This document shows positions 1 through 8,914 of a stretch of 64,000 nt of DNA, in pieces. Source of the DNA: Acidobacteriota bacterium (GTDB taxonomy: Bacteria > Acidobacteriota > Polarisedimenticolia > J045); assembly GCA_030949985.1 (NCBI GenBank), contig JAUZRX010000044.1, positions 62,001 through 126,000 of the forward strand, read 5' to 3'. Numbering within the stretch: the stretch's first letter is position 1; each line of letters opens with the position of its first letter. A program made the position numbers and the translations under genes. Under the pieces are notes generated by a model. It was given only the letters and a program-made list of their open reading frames with translations. It searched no databases and was not told the DNA's origin.

Positions 1-1
1 A

Positions 2-1846
2 GGCGCCTCGGAGCGGGAAGGCAACGCCGACAACCACTGTTCGGGAGGCCGCGGTCCCACCTCCGATGGTCGGCGCAAACCGGAGATCTTCGCCCCGGGC
101 TGTTCGACGGTCTCGGCGGCTTCGGGCGAGAGTTGCGGCACCCGCAGCCTGACCGGCACATCGATGGCCTCCCCCGCGGTGACCGGGGCGGCGACCCTGG
201 TCCGCGAGTACTTCACCGAAGGCTGGTATCCCAGCGGCGCCCCGGTGGCCGCCGATGCGCTGGTGCCTTCCGGGGCACTGATGAAGGCGGTGCTGATCAG
301 CGGGGCGATGGACATGACCGGCGTGGCCGGCTACCCCAGCGACCAGGAAGGGTGGGGGCGGGTCAACCTGGAGCGCTCCCTGTTCTTCGCCGGCGACAGC
401 CGCGGCCTGGTGGTGCTCGACGACCTGCGGCGCAGCGCGGGGCTGTCCACCGGAGAAGCGGCCACCTACCCCCTCGAGGTGGACGCCTCCGGCCAGCCGC
501 TGCGGATCACCCTGGTCTTCACCGAGCCCCCCGCCGAGCTGATGGCCGCCGAGGCCACGGTGAACAACCTCGACCTGAAGGTCACCGCTCCCGATGGGAC
601 GGTCTACTGGGGCAACCAGACCGACGGTAACGGCAACTCGGTTCCCGGAGGTACCGCCGACCCGATCAACAACCTCGAGCAGGTCCTCTTCGACTCTCCC
701 GCAGCAGGCTCCTGGACGGTGGAGGTGATCGCGGCCGACGTGGCGATCGGCCCGCAGGGCTTCGCCCTGGTGGCCACCGGCGGCGTCTCCCCGACCACGG
801 GCCCCCGGCTGACCTACGACGGCCACCGACTGCTCGATGACCCACCCCTGGGCGGCGGGGACGGCATCCTCGATCCGGGGGAAACCCTCCGCCTGCCCCT
901 GCAACTGGCCAATCGCGGCAACGAGGGAGCCACCCATGTGACCGGCGATTTGCGAGTCGACCGTGACGACTGGGCCCGCATCACCCTGCGCTCCGGACAG
1001 TGGCCGGACCTCGACCCCGGCGCCACGGCGGAAATGACCGCGCCCTACTACGAGTTGACCGTCGCTCCCGACGCCCCTTGCGGCCAGGTGCTGCACTTCA
1101 CCCAAAACACTCGATCGGCCGAGGCCGAGGCCCAGGAAAGCCGCTTTTCCATCGCCATCGGCAACGTGGAGCGGGACTACCCCGACGGCCCGCCCCTCGA
1201 CCTGCCCAGCTCGTTTTTCGGCGGCCTGGAATCGCCCCAGGACGTGATCGATGATGCCCGGGTGGGCGAGATCGACGTCACCGTGGACATCTCCCACGGG
1301 GATGTCGGCGAGTTGCTCGTCATGCTCGTCTCGCCGGCAGGCACCCAGGTCACCCTGCACAACCGGAGCCACGCCGGCGAGCAAGACCTCAAACTGCGCT
1401 ATGACCGGGACCGCCCGGCGGACGGCCCCGGCTCCCTCGACGACTTCAAGGGCGAGGGCGCCCAGGGCACCTGGACCCTGGTGATCAACGACAACCGGGA
1501 GAGCGCGGTGGCTCCGGGGAGGCTCCATGGCTGGACACTGCACCTCCGGGCCGACCGGGCTCTCGAGTGCTCGCCCCTCGACTGCGGCGATCCCGTGCCC
1601 CCTGAAACCTCCGGCCTGATGATCCGCCGGGACGGCGCCGACCTGCTCCACAGCTGGCAGGCCACGGCGGGCGCGTCGGGCTATCACCTACTGGAAAGCG
1701 GCACGGCCTCGATGGCGGAGGCGGTGCTCACCGGACGCACCCAGGGAGCCACCGAGTTCCGGCAGGGCGGCGGTGCAGGCGCCTTTCCCACCCTGCGCTT
1801 CTTCAAGGTCCGGGCGACGAACACCTGCAACTGGGAAGGCCCCTGA
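2..1846 (+). CDS. Secreted subtilisin-like serine protease (S8) with C-terminal P-domain, 5' truncated
   Basis: The reading frame is open from base 2, so the start codon and the catalytic Asp and His lie outside the window. The subtilase serine block GTSMASPAVTG is at visible residues 52-62, with the catalytic Ser codon at 161-163; just upstream 'RRKPEIFAPGCS' is typical of the strand before that block. A proprotein-convertase P-domain (jelly-roll) spans about residues 390-517, including 'VGEIDVTVDISHGDVGELLV' and 'GTWTLVINDN'. A final tail of about 95 residues with several cysteines looks fibronectin-III-like. In this family the enzyme is an exported endopeptidase and the P-domain stabilises or binds. 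The target is unknown. Family is certain; role is not. Confidence 0.9.
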   Translation, partial: GASEREGNADNHCSGGRGPTSDGRRKPEIFAPGCSTVSAASGESCGTRSLTGTSMASPAVTGAATLVREYFTEGWYPSGAPVAADALVPSGALMKAVLISGAMDMTGVAGYPSDQEGWGRVNLERSLFFAGDSRGLVVLDDLRRSAGLSTGEAATYPLEVDASGQPLRITLVFTEPPAELMAAEATVNNLDLKVTAPDGTVYWGNQTDGNGNSVPGGTADPINNLEQVLFDSPAAGSWTVEVIAADVAIGPQGFALVATGGVSPTTGPRLTYDGHRLLDDPPLGGGDGILDPGETLRLPLQLANRGNEGATHVTGDLRVDRDDWARITLRSGQWPDLDPGATAEMTAPYYELTVAPDAPCGQVLHFTQNTRSAEAEAQESRFSIAIGNVERDYPDGPPLDLPSSFFGGLESPQDVIDDARVGEIDVTVDISHGDVGELLVMLVSPAGTQVTLHNRSHAGEQDLKLRYDRDRPADGPGSLDDFKGEGAQGTWTLVINDNRESAVAPGRLHGWTLHLRADRALECSPLDCGDPVPPETSGLMIRRDGADLLHSWQATAGASGYHLLESGTASMAEAVLTGRTQGATEFRQGGGAGAFPTLRFFKVRATNTCNWEGP

Positions 1847-1978
1847 CCCGGCAAAAGGTCAAGCTTGCCTCGGGGCGATGTCTCGGTTAGCTTTGAACCC
1901 TGTCCGTCGGGGAGAGCCGGGCGCCCGGACGTTTCCCCGAAAAGCCTCCAGGCAGGGGCTCTCGGAGGAGGAGGTCAG

Positions 1979-2332
1979 ATGCCGTTTTCTCATCGCACGC
2001 AGGGCTCGGTAGACATCATCACCATCAGCGGCGCCTTTGACGCGGCGGAGGCTCCCGCCATCCGCGACGAACTCAAGCGGGTCATCGACAGTGGATCGGC
2101 CAGATTGGTGGTCAACCTGGCCGACGTGCAGTTCATCGACTCCAGCGGGCTTTCCGTGCTCGTCACGGTCCTCAAGGCGGCGCGGGCCAAGTCGGGCGAT
2201 GTGGCGCTGAGCAACCTCACCGCACCGGTGCGGTCGATCATCGAACTCACCCGCCTGCACCGGATCCTCGAGATCTTCGACGACGAAGAGGCCGCCGTGA
2301 AGAAGCTGGAAGGGCGCCCTACAGGCGCTTGA
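1979..2332 (+). CDS. STAS-domain anti-sigma factor antagonist (RsbV/SpoIIAA-like)
   Basis: A 117-residue single STAS domain. The start is set by a strong ribosome binding site, GGAGGAGGAGG, ending 5 bases before ATG 1979; an in-frame extension further upstream is not needed. The phosphoacceptor signature 'VQFIDSSGLSVL' is present with its serine pair, and 'NLADVQFIDSSGL' matches the antagonist type rather than the transporter type. In partner switching the unphosphorylated form binds an RsbW-like kinase and frees a sigma factor or other target. Its last 14 bases overlap the 3' end of the convergent RsbW-like gene, so all three partners (STAS, kinase, PP2C) sit together. No sigma factor gene is adjacent, so the final output is unknown. 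Confidence 0.9.
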   Translation: MPFSHRTQGSVDIITISGAFDAAEAPAIRDELKRVIDSGSARLVVNLADVQFIDSSGLSVLVTVLKAARAKSGDVALSNLTAPVRSIIELTRLHRILEIFDDEEAAVKKLEGRPTGA

Positions 2333-2765
2333 CCAGGGTCCAGCGGTTCGTCCCGTCCAGCGAATCGTAGTCCGCTTCGTCCATCAATTCGCGAATCAGA
2401 AACAGCCCCCGTCCCCCTTCCCGGGCCTGCTCGGCGGCTTGCTTCTGCGCCCGGTGAGACGCCAGTTCCCACTGCTCGTCAGGAATGGACAGACCCTCGT
2501 CTTCCACGACGATGCGGATCGCGCCTTCCGGGTTGCTGACGACGACCCGCACTTTCTTGCCGGCATCCAGGAGGTGAGCGTGCCGCATGGCGTTGGTCAC
2601 CGCTTCCACCGTGGCCAGCTCGACCGCATAGCGCGCCGCCTCGTCCACCCCGCACCAATCACAGGCAACGATCAACAGCCGGCGAAGCGCGTCGACATTC
2701 TCCAACCGGGATTCGAGCATCAGCTCCAGGGTCCACGGTCCGCTGGGGTGTCGCAGGTCACTCAT
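2319..2765 (-). CDS. RsbW-like serine/threonine kinase anti-sigma factor
   Basis: 148 residues, one HATPase_c_2 domain of the GHKL fold. The ATP-binding boxes are visible: N box 'VEAVTNAMRHAH' (about residues 51-62), G1 'VEDEGLSIPD', and G2 'EGGRGLFLIRELMD' near the C terminus. In partner switching this kinase phosphorylates the STAS antagonist on serine and binds its own client protein. ATG 2765 overlaps the TGA of the upstream PP2C gene (ATGA), so the kinase and the phosphatase that reverses it are translationally coupled. The 3' end runs 14 bases into the convergent STAS gene. The client (sigma factor or otherwise) is not encoded nearby. Confidence 0.88.
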   Translation of the reverse strand: MSDLRHPSGPWTLELMLESRLENVDALRRLLIVACDWCGVDEAARYAVELATVEAVTNAMRHAHLLDAGKKVRVVVSNPEGAIRIVVEDEGLSIPDEQWELASHRAQKQAAEQAREGGRGLFLIRELMDEADYDSLDGTNRWTLVKRL

Positions 2766-3973
2766 GGGGATCCTCCTCGATACTCGAGGGCCAGCAGCGA
2801 GATGTCGTCTCGCGGGGGTCGGCGGCCGCCGAAGACCGTCAGCTCGCGCATCACCCGCCGGCACAACTCCTCGAGGCCTCGATCCGCTCCGTCCCGCAGC
2901 AGGGCCACCAGGCGATCCTCTCCGAAAAGCTCGCCGCCGGTGGAGCAGTGCTCGACGATCCCGTCGGTGTAGAAGTACACGCGATCGCCGGCCGCCAGTC
3001 GCGTGCGGCCCTCGTCGAAGGCCAGGAAAGCGCCCATGCCGATCAGCGGCCCCCCCTCCTCGAGACGCTCGACACTGCCATCGACGCGCAACACGATGGG
3101 TGGCGGATGAGCCGCCGATGAGTAGGCCAACTCGCCGGTACGGGTATCGAGGACCGCGTAGCAGATGGTAAACGGCCGGTCGAAACGCTCGAGGGGATAT
3201 TCCTGGTCCAGGCGGGTGAGCACGGCGGCGGGCGGGGCAATGGGTGAATCACCCCGCCGGGCCTGGCTCGAAACCGTGATCCCCAGGTGAGGCGCCAGGC
3301 TCTGCGCCACCGATACCGTCACCATCGCCGACGGCACTCCGTGACCGGTGACATCCACGATGTACAGCCCCCAACGGTGCTCATCGAGCTGCAACAAGTT
3401 GAAGATGTCGCCGCCCACGCCCTCGCAGGGGAGGAAGGTCCAGGCCGTCTCGACGCCGGGGGGGTGCAGATCTCCGGCAGGCAGCAGGGCCTGCTGAATC
3501 TGCGCGGCGGCCTTGAGGTCTTCTTCGAGACGCTTTTGCTTCTCGAGCAGGTCGTTGTTCAGGCGCAGCAGGTCGTCGTTGACGGCCTGCAGGGAACTGT
3601 TGAGCTGCCCGATCTGCAAGTGGGTACGAATCCGCGCCAGGACTTCCCGGGTGCAGTAGGGCTTGTGGATGAAGTCGGATCCCCCCAGCTCGAGTCCCCT
3701 GGCGATCTCTTCCTTGGCCTCGATGGCCGAGACGAAGATCACAGGAATGTCGGAGGTCTCCAGATGGGTCCTCAACGTCGAGCAGACGTCGTAGCCATCC
3801 CGATCCGGCAGGCAGATGTCGAGCAGGATCAGGTCGGGCTTCCTCGAGGCGGCCGTTTCGAGGGCCTGGCCGCCCGTGGCCGCTTCGAAAACCGGAAAAC
3901 CCTCCCGTTCGAGAATGCCCGCCAGCAGGCGACGGTCGGTGGGATGGTCGTCGACGACCAGGATGCCGTTCAT
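2762..3973 (-). CDS. Response regulator with PP2C-type (SpoIIE/RsbU) phosphatase output
   Basis: 403 residues. An N-terminal receiver domain (1-120) has acidic 'VVDD' at 6-9, phosphoacceptor Asp52 in 'LILLDICLPDRDG' and Lys in 'FIHKPY'. A leucine-rich coiled coil (about 125-165, 'NNDLLEKQKRLEEDLKAAA') leads to a PP2C/SpoIIE domain (about 175-400) with the metal-binding aspartate motifs 'GGDIFN', 'DVTGHGVPSAM', 'YTDGIVEH' and 'RDDISLLAL'. By family it dephosphorylates the phosphorylated STAS antagonist when its receiver is activated. Its ATG overlaps the DUF4301 stop (ATGA) and its stop overlaps the RsbW-like start, so the three genes form one coupled unit. No sensor kinase for the receiver is adjacent. 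Confidence 0.93.
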   Translation of the reverse strand: MNGILVVDDHPTDRRLLAGILEREGFPVFEAATGGQALETAASRKPDLILLDICLPDRDGYDVCSTLRTHLETSDIPVIFVSAIEAKEEIARGLELGGSDFIHKPYCTREVLARIRTHLQIGQLNSSLQAVNDDLLRLNNDLLEKQKRLEEDLKAAAQIQQALLPAGDLHPPGVETAWTFLPCEGVGGDIFNLLQLDEHRWGLYIVDVTGHGVPSAMVTVSVAQSLAPHLGITVSSQARRGDSPIAPPAAVLTRLDQEYPLERFDRPFTICYAVLDTRTGELAYSSAAHPPPIVLRVDGSVERLEEGGPLIGMGAFLAFDEGRTRLAAGDRVYFYTDGIVEHCSTGGELFGEDRLVALLRDGADRGLEELCRRVMRELTVFGGRRPPRDDISLLALEYRGGSP

Positions 3974-5472
3974 CGCCCGCCTCCTTCCTGGTGCTCGTCC
4001 CGCAGCAAGTCGAAGACCGTCTTCACCGGCGCGAAGGTTGCCGCCGGCACCTCGACGAAGACCGTGTTCCAGTAGGCCATGGCTCCGTTCCACAGGCCGG
4101 GTCGCTCGAGGGCCCGCAGGGATCGCCCGCCGAAGGACTTGGTCGACACGAAGGCCGTGGCGGGGTCGACGAACTCTTCGAGACGATAGGGTCGCCGGTG
4201 TCGATCCACGAGCGCGCAAGCCAGATCGACGGGATTGAAGTGGGTCGCCGCGGCCAGGGCCCGGCGGGCCGCCCCGGAGTCGGGATCGATTTGGGAACCC
4301 TCGACGATCTGGCAGCTTTCCCGGCCCAGGCCGTCCAGCACCCAGAAGGGGCCGCCGCCGGGCTGTCCTTCGTTGCGCACCATGCCGCAGACCCGCAGCG
4401 GCCGCCGGAGCAGGCGCAACCAGGATTCGGGTCGATCGGCGTCTTCGCCGGCGGGCGGTCCCGCGCCCAACCACCGGTCGACGAAGGTGCGCGTCGCCCC
4501 GATGGCCGCGGCCCCGGCCGTCTCCAGGCGCTCGGTCAGATCGAAGACCCGGTCCTGGAGTTCGAGCAGCAGGCCGCAGAGCAGACCGCTCCATCGCCTC
4601 GCGATCCCGCGTCGGCCGTCGGGAAGAACATTGTCGATGTTGCGAATCAGCACCACCGGCGTCCCCAGCGCGGCCAGGTTTTCGATCAGCGCCCCGTGTC
4701 CGCCGGGGCGCAGCAGCAGGCTTCCGTCTTCGCGCCGAACGGGCAGTTGATCGTCGTCGATGGCCAGCGTGTCTGTCCGCGGATGCTGGTGGGAGAAGGC
4801 CACCTCCAGCCGCCCCTCGAAGCGCCGCTCGAAAAAGAGACGGCGCCGGTCGAGCAGGGCCGTGAACCGCTCCTCGTGCTCGGGCGAGACCGTGAAATGG
4901 ACCCGGGCCGCGCCCGAGCCGTCGCGAACCTGTTCGAGGGTCGCCACCAGGTGCTCCTCGAAGGCGGTGCGCAGATGATCGGTGTAACGATGAAAAGGAA
5001 CCAATCCCTTGGGCATCCGCCCGTAATCCAGGCCGCCGGGCCCGAGCAGCGCTTCGATCAAGCGCCGCGGGTCGGCCGCCTCACCGCCGTCGAGTCCCGC
5101 GGCCCGACGCAGCTCGGCCGCGAAAGGGAAGCGATCGAGTTCCGCCGCAAGGCGCTCGGCCGCCGCCACCGTCGGGTCGTCCCGAACCCCCGAGCGGTAA
5201 GCCTCGAGCACCTTGAACATCCGGCTCGCCGCCCCGGAGGCCGGGACGAAGCGCAGGATCTGCCCCAGCCGCCGGGCCCGATCGTAGCGCTCGAGCAGGC
5301 GGGGCTCGTCGGCGGCGTCCAGCTGGTGTATGCCGTCACCCACCGTCGCCGGCCGCAGGACCCGGGCGTAGGGCGGAGGCTGGCGCAACAAGGCGAGCTG
5401 CCGCCGGGCTTCGTCGGCACTGATGCCCCTCGCGGCGAGTTGCTCGATGTCCGCCGGGCTCAAAGCATCCAC
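3970..5472 (-). CDS. DUF4301 family protein
   Basis: 500 residues. The sequence matches what I recognise as the DUF4301 family, including the glycine-rich 'FVPASGAASRMFK' at residues 75-87, which resembles the nucleotide-binding loop of sugar nucleotidyltransferases; this likeness is my inference. The start is GTG 5472, supported by GAGAGGAG seven bases upstream; the nearby ATG at 5466-5468 is out of frame. It begins 13 bases after rfbC ends and its stop overlaps the receiver-PP2C start, so it bridges sugar-nucleotide genes and signalling genes. No signal peptide or membrane segment is seen. Function is not established. Confidence 0.8.
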   Translation of the reverse strand: MDALSPADIEQLAARGISADEARRQLALLRQPPPYARVLRPATVGDGIHQLDAADEPRLLERYDRARRLGQILRFVPASGAASRMFKVLEAYRSGVRDDPTVAAAERLAAELDRFPFAAELRRAAGLDGGEAADPRRLIEALLGPGGLDYGRMPKGLVPFHRYTDHLRTAFEEHLVATLEQVRDGSGAARVHFTVSPEHEERFTALLDRRRLFFERRFEGRLEVAFSHQHPRTDTLAIDDDQLPVRREDGSLLLRPGGHGALIENLAALGTPVVLIRNIDNVLPDGRRGIARRWSGLLCGLLLELQDRVFDLTERLETAGAAAIGATRTFVDRWLGAGPPAGEDADRPESWLRLLRRPLRVCGMVRNEGQPGGGPFWVLDGLGRESCQIVEGSQIDPDSGAARRALAAATHFNPVDLACALVDRHRRPYRLEEFVDPATAFVSTKSFGGRSLRALERPGLWNGAMAYWNTVFVEVPAATFAPVKTVFDLLRDEHQEGGGR

Positions 5473-5485
5473 ACCGGGACTCCTC

Positions 5486-6040
5486 TCATGGCCCGCTTTT
5501 CGCGAGCATCTCCACCACTTCGCTCAACAGCCTCCCGTGGCGGTCCTTGTCGGAGAGCCGGGGTTCGTCCACCGGCCAGTCGACGGCGATCTCGGGGTCG
5601 TTCCAGGCGATGGTGATTTCGTCTTCCGGATGGTAGTAGGCGGTGCATTTGTACTGCACCTCCGCCACCTCGCTGAGAGTGCAGAAGCCATGGGCGAAAC
5701 CCGCTGGAATGTAGAGCTGGCGGCAGTTTTCCGCCGAAAGATGAACCCCCACCCAGGCGCGGAAGGTCGGCGAAGAGGGCCTGATGTCCACCGCCACGTC
5801 GAAGATTTCCCCTCGGCTGGCCCGGACCAGCTTGCCCTGGGGGTGGCGCCACTGGGCATGGAGGCCCCTGAGCACGAAGCGCTGGGAACGAGAGTGATTG
5901 TCCTGCACGAAACGAACGTCGATCCCGGCATCACGATAACGCTGCTCGTGATAGGACTCGAAGAAGAACCCGCGCCCATCCCGATGCACCCGTGGCTCGA
6001 TCAGCAGGACACCTTCCAGCTCAGTCGGCGAAACTCTCAT
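5486..6040 (-). CDS. rfbC: dTDP-4-dehydrorhamnose 3,5-epimerase (RmlC)
   Basis: 184 residues, the usual length of the family. It epimerises C3 and C5 of dTDP-4-keto-6-deoxyglucose on the way to dTDP-L-rhamnose. The cupin core is intact: '[15 protein letters not shown]' (21-35), catalytic His61 in 'LRGLHAQ', '[19 protein letters not shown]', 'PAGFAHGF', and the Tyr-containing '[12 protein letters not shown]'. The chosen ATG 6040 gives the standard N terminus; a longer frame upstream lies inside rfbA. It overlaps the end of rfbA by 20 bases. rfbB and rfbD, needed for a full rhamnose pathway, are not in the window. Confidence 0.94.
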   Translation of the reverse strand: MRVSPTELEGVLLIEPRVHRDGRGFFFESYHEQRYRDAGIDVRFVQDNHSRSQRFVLRGLHAQWRHPQGKLVRASRGEIFDVAVDIRPSSPTFRAWVGVHLSAENCRQLYIPAGFAHGFCTLSEVAEVQYKCTAYYHPEDEITIAWNDPEIAVDWPVDEPRLSDKDRHGRLLSEVVEMLAKSGP

Positions 6041-6917
6041 GGAACTCCGGCTCCTCTTCGAGAATCCGCCGCAGGTAGTCGGCGTACGCCCCGGCACGCA
6101 TACCGTCGGCCAGGCGCTCGAGCTGTCGGGCATCGATGAACTTCATCTTGAACGCCACCTCTTCGAGACAGGCTACTTTCATCCCCTGGCGCTCCTCGAT
6201 CGCCTGAACGAAGTTCGAGGCTTGCAGGAGGGAAGCGTGGGTTCCCGTATCGAGCCAGGCGATGCCCCGACCCAGGCGCTCGACGTGCAGCTCGCCACGT
6301 TCCAGGTAGGCCCGGTTGACGTCGGTGATCTCGAGTTCACCACGCGCCGAAGGCTTCAGGCCCGCCGCGATCTCGAGCACCCGGTTGTCGTAGAAGTAGA
6401 GCCCGGTGACGGCCCAGTTGGATTGGGGCCGCCGGGGCTTTTCCTCGAGACTGCTCGCCCGCCCCCGCTCGTCGAAGCCCACCACACCGTAACGCTGAGG
6501 ATCCCGCACGGAGTAGGCGAAGACCGTCGCCCCGCGTTCCCGCCCCGCCGCCTTGCGGAGGTAACGAGGCAGCCCATGACCGAAGAAGATGTTGTCGCCC
6601 AGGGCGAGGGCCACGCGATCGGAGCCCACGAAGCGCTCGCCGATGATGAAAGCCTGGGCCAGGCCCTCGGGCCGCTCCTGCGCCGCGTAGGAGATCTCCA
6701 CTCCCAGCTCGCGCCCATCGCCCAGCAGACGCCGGAAGAGCTCGAGATCGTGGGGCGTGCTGATCAGGAGAATCTCTCGGATGCCCGCCAGCATCAGCAG
6801 CGAAAGCGGGTGGTAGACCATCGGCTTGTCGTAGACCGGAAGCAGTTGCTTGCTCACCGCCCGGGTCACCGGGTAGAGGCGCGTGCCGGAGCCACCGGCG
6901 AGAATGATGCCTTTCAT
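6021..6917 (-). CDS. rfbA: Glucose-1-phosphate thymidylyltransferase (RmlA)
   Basis: 298 residues, normal for the family. It makes dTDP-glucose from dTTP and glucose-1-phosphate. The N terminus carries the nucleotidyltransferase signature '[19 protein letters not shown]' and '[10 protein letters not shown]', followed by '[13 protein letters not shown]' and '[20 protein letters not shown]'. ATG 6917 places this signature at residue 5 as in homologues. It is the first gene of the minus-strand run rfbA-rfbC-DUF4301-PP2C-rsbW. A 109-base gap upstream contains an inverted repeat (6964-6979) that may be part of its control region. Confidence 0.95.
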   Translation of the reverse strand: MKGIILAGGSGTRLYPVTRAVSKQLLPVYDKPMVYHPLSLLMLAGIREILLISTPHDLELFRRLLGDGRELGVEISYAAQERPEGLAQAFIIGERFVGSDRVALALGDNIFFGHGLPRYLRKAAGRERGATVFAYSVRDPQRYGVVGFDERGRASSLEEKPRRPQSNWAVTGLYFYDNRVLEIAAGLKPSARGELEITDVNRAYLERGELHVERLGRGIAWLDTGTHASLLQASNFVQAIEERQGMKVACLEEVAFKMKFIDARQLERLADGMRAGAYADYLRRILEEEPEFHESFAD

Positions 6918-6963
6918 TGGCACACCACCCTTCAGGGGCCTCCACCGGCGGACATGCCCCGCG

Positions 6964-6979
6964 GGTTCGGACCCGAACC
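6964..6979. promoter_or_regulatory. Inverted repeat upstream of rfbA
   Basis: A perfect dyad, GGTTCGG-AC-CCGAACC, lies 47 bases before the rfbA start in the only sizeable gap between the crotonase gene and rfbA. It could be an operator for a dimeric regulator or a short hairpin. There is no T-tract in the direction of the flanking minus-strand genes, so a simple terminator is unlikely. Confidence 0.35.
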
Positions 6980-7026
6980 TTTGCAAGCAGAAAAATAGGG
7001 CTCCGGACCCTCTCGAAGCAAGGCGA

Positions 7027-7842
7027 TCACTCCTGGAACCTCGACGCGGCGAGATGGACCAGGGCCCGTCCTTCCTCCTCGAGGGCCTCGTCGAAGGGCC
7101 AGGTCAAGCCCCTGCGCACCTGGTCGAGCAGCATCCGCTCCACTCCGGACAGGGGCCCGGCCCGGCCTTCCAGGCGCCGAATCAGCAGGTCCGCCCCTCC
7201 GGGAAGAGCCCACAGCCAGCGGTCGATCAGCGGCCAGCGCGGGCGCCGCGCCGAAACCTCACGGGCCACGGACTCGAGTGCCCCGGGTTCGGCCAGAGAG
7301 TCGGCCAGCCCCCAGCGCAGGGCCAGGCTGGAGGGTACCAGGGCTGCCGATCGCAGCAGCTCCCAGGCCAGGGTCGGACCGAGGCGGCGGGCCAGGCGGA
7401 CGCTTCCTCCCCAGGCCGGGACCATCCAGCCTTCGTGGGGCAGAAAGCCCACGCCGGCGGTGGCCGAGCGGACCATCACCCGCATCGAACAGGCCAGGGC
7501 CAGTTCGAACCCGGCACCAACGGCCGGCGCCTCGATGCAGGCCACCGTGGGGAACGGCAGTTCGGCCAGCCGGCAAAGCGTCCGGCGACCCCGACGGACC
7601 CACTCCCACAGGAGATCGGCATCCTGCACCGGGATGGTGGCGGGCGGGGGGGAGACGAGGAAGGCCGTGGCGGAGTCGGAGCCGAGCAACAGGCGCTCGA
7701 CGGCCCCATCTGCGCCCAGGGCTTCCAGGGCCGCTTCCAACTCGTCCATCAGCTCCGGCGTCGCGGCGGGAGCCCGACCGGGGGACGCGCGAAAAGTGAG
7801 CCGCGCCACCCCCAGGGAAGAATCCACGTCCAGGAGGGTCAC
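7027..7842 (-). CDS. Enoyl-CoA hydratase/isomerase (crotonase) family protein
   Basis: 271 residues, single crotonase fold. The central '[20 protein letters not shown]' and '[20 protein letters not shown]' correspond to the oxyanion-hole and substrate-pocket strands of the family. The second typical glutamate region reads '[15 protein letters not shown]', so hydratase chemistry is not assured. The segment between about residues 50 and 80 is less conserved, including '[20 protein letters not shown]', where the first oxyanion-hole stretch would be expected. The start is GTG 7842. It begins 16 bases after the TPR gene, probably in the same operon. The substrate is unknown; it could be a diverged fatty-acid oxidation enzyme. 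Confidence 0.75.
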   Translation of the reverse strand: MTLLDVDSSLGVARLTFRASPGRAPAATPELMDELEAALEALGADGAVERLLLGSDSATAFLVSPPPATIPVQDADLLWEWVRRGRRTLCRLAELPFPTVACIEAPAVGAGFELALACSMRVMVRSATAGVGFLPHEGWMVPAWGGSVRLARRLGPTLAWELLRSAALVPSSLALRWGLADSLAEPGALESVAREVSARRPRWPLIDRWLWALPGGADLLIRRLEGRAGPLSGVERMLLDQVRRGLTWPFDEALEEEGRALVHLAASRFQE

Positions 7843-7858
7843 CGGCCCACCGCCACGA

Positions 7859-8848
7859 TCAACGTTTCTCGGCCTCCGCCGCGTCGATCAGCTTTTTCAC
7901 GCTGGAGACGTCGAGCCCCATTTCCTCGGCGATCTCGGCCTGCCGCCGGGCATCGTCGATGCGTCCCGCCCGAGCCAGTGTCGTGGCGTAGGCGATGTGG
8001 TAGTCCCGGTTGGAAGGTTCGAGACCGGCGGCGCGCCCCATGTGGTGGGCAGCCTTCTCGTACTGGCCCGTCTCGAGGTAGAGCACCCCCATCCTCGCAG
8101 CCAGGACGGCGTCTCCTGCACGCTGTTCGGCCAGGCGCTCGAGAAACTCGAGAGACTTGCCCAACTGCCCCTGGCGCTGGTAGAGATCGGCCAGCCCCTT
8201 GAGCACCTTGGGATCTTGCGGGGCGATGCGGTAAGCCTGCTCGAGAAAGCCCACACCCTCCGCTCGCTTGCCCGAGTTGTAGAGCAGGACGCCCAGGTTG
8301 AAAAACGGGCGGGGATTGGATTTGTCGTATTTGACCGACTTGCGCAGCAACTCTTCGGCCCGGCGCACGTTGCCCTGGCGCCAGCGGGCGAACCCCGCCA
8401 CCGAATATCCCTCCGCCATGGTCTTCCGGGAGGCCAGGGGCGAGACGGCCGCCGCCAGGCCCTGCCGCACGGCCTCGTCGAAAAGCTCGGCGCGCAGAAG
8501 GCCCTTGGCATAGAGCAGCAGCACGTCCGGCTCCTCCGGCGCGGCCACGGCGGCGCGGGTCAGGGCGGCCAGCCCTTCGTCGGAACGCCCCGCCTTGACC
8601 AGGGCGAGGCCGTAGCGGGCCAGGAGCCGGTGGTCATCCGGCGACCGCTGCACCTGGGCCGAAAGTTCGGCGAGCCGCGCCTGGACGGCCTCCGACGCCT
8701 GGGCCGAAACCGTCATGTTGCGCACATGGCCCGCCGGCTGAGTCGGAGGCCCCGCCTGGGCGAGGAGGGCGGCAGGCGGAAAGATCAGCGGCAGGCCCAA
8801 CAGCAACCCCGTCCGGCGAAGCCATCGTGGAGGTCGGTGATTTTCCAT
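7859..8848 (-). CDS. Exported tetratricopeptide-repeat protein
   Basis: 329 residues. ATG 8848 is preferred because GGGAGAG lies nine bases upstream; ATG 8857 and TTG 8866 are alternatives that add only six residues or fewer. A basic N terminus and hydrophobic stretch ('TGLLLGLPLIFPPAALLAQA', about 13-32) form a signal peptide. The rest is repeated TPR helices, for example 'KSNPRPFFNLGVLLYNSGKR' and 'APQDPKVLKGLADLYQRQGQ', ending in 'ARRQAEIAEEMG'. It is probably a periplasmic scaffold. It is 66 bases downstream of the NtrX-like regulator and followed at 16 bases by the crotonase gene. The binding partner is unknown. Confidence 0.82.
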   Translation of the reverse strand: MENHRPPRWLRRTGLLLGLPLIFPPAALLAQAGPPTQPAGHVRNMTVSAQASEAVQARLAELSAQVQRSPDDHRLLARYGLALVKAGRSDEGLAALTRAAVAAPEEPDVLLLYAKGLLRAELFDEAVRQGLAAAVSPLASRKTMAEGYSVAGFARWRQGNVRRAEELLRKSVKYDKSNPRPFFNLGVLLYNSGKRAEGVGFLEQAYRIAPQDPKVLKGLADLYQRQGQLGKSLEFLERLAEQRAGDAVLAARMGVLYLETGQYEKAAHHMGRAAGLEPSNRDYHIAYATTLARAGRIDDARRQAEIAEEMGLDVSSVKKLIDAAEAEKR

Positions 8849-8914
8849 GATGATCATCTCTCCCAAGCCTCCCCTGCCGATCTTACCTGTACTTTCCGGC
8901 TTGTCACGTCCGGT

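Noticed and set aside
1917-1928. 12-base palindrome CCGGGCGCCCGG between the protease and STAS genes
   Set aside because: Short GC-only palindromes are expected often in such DNA; there is no T-run or promoter context to support a role.
3991-5616. Long plus-strand frame opposite DUF4301
   Set aside because: Shadow of the minus-strand gene, which has a better start and family match.
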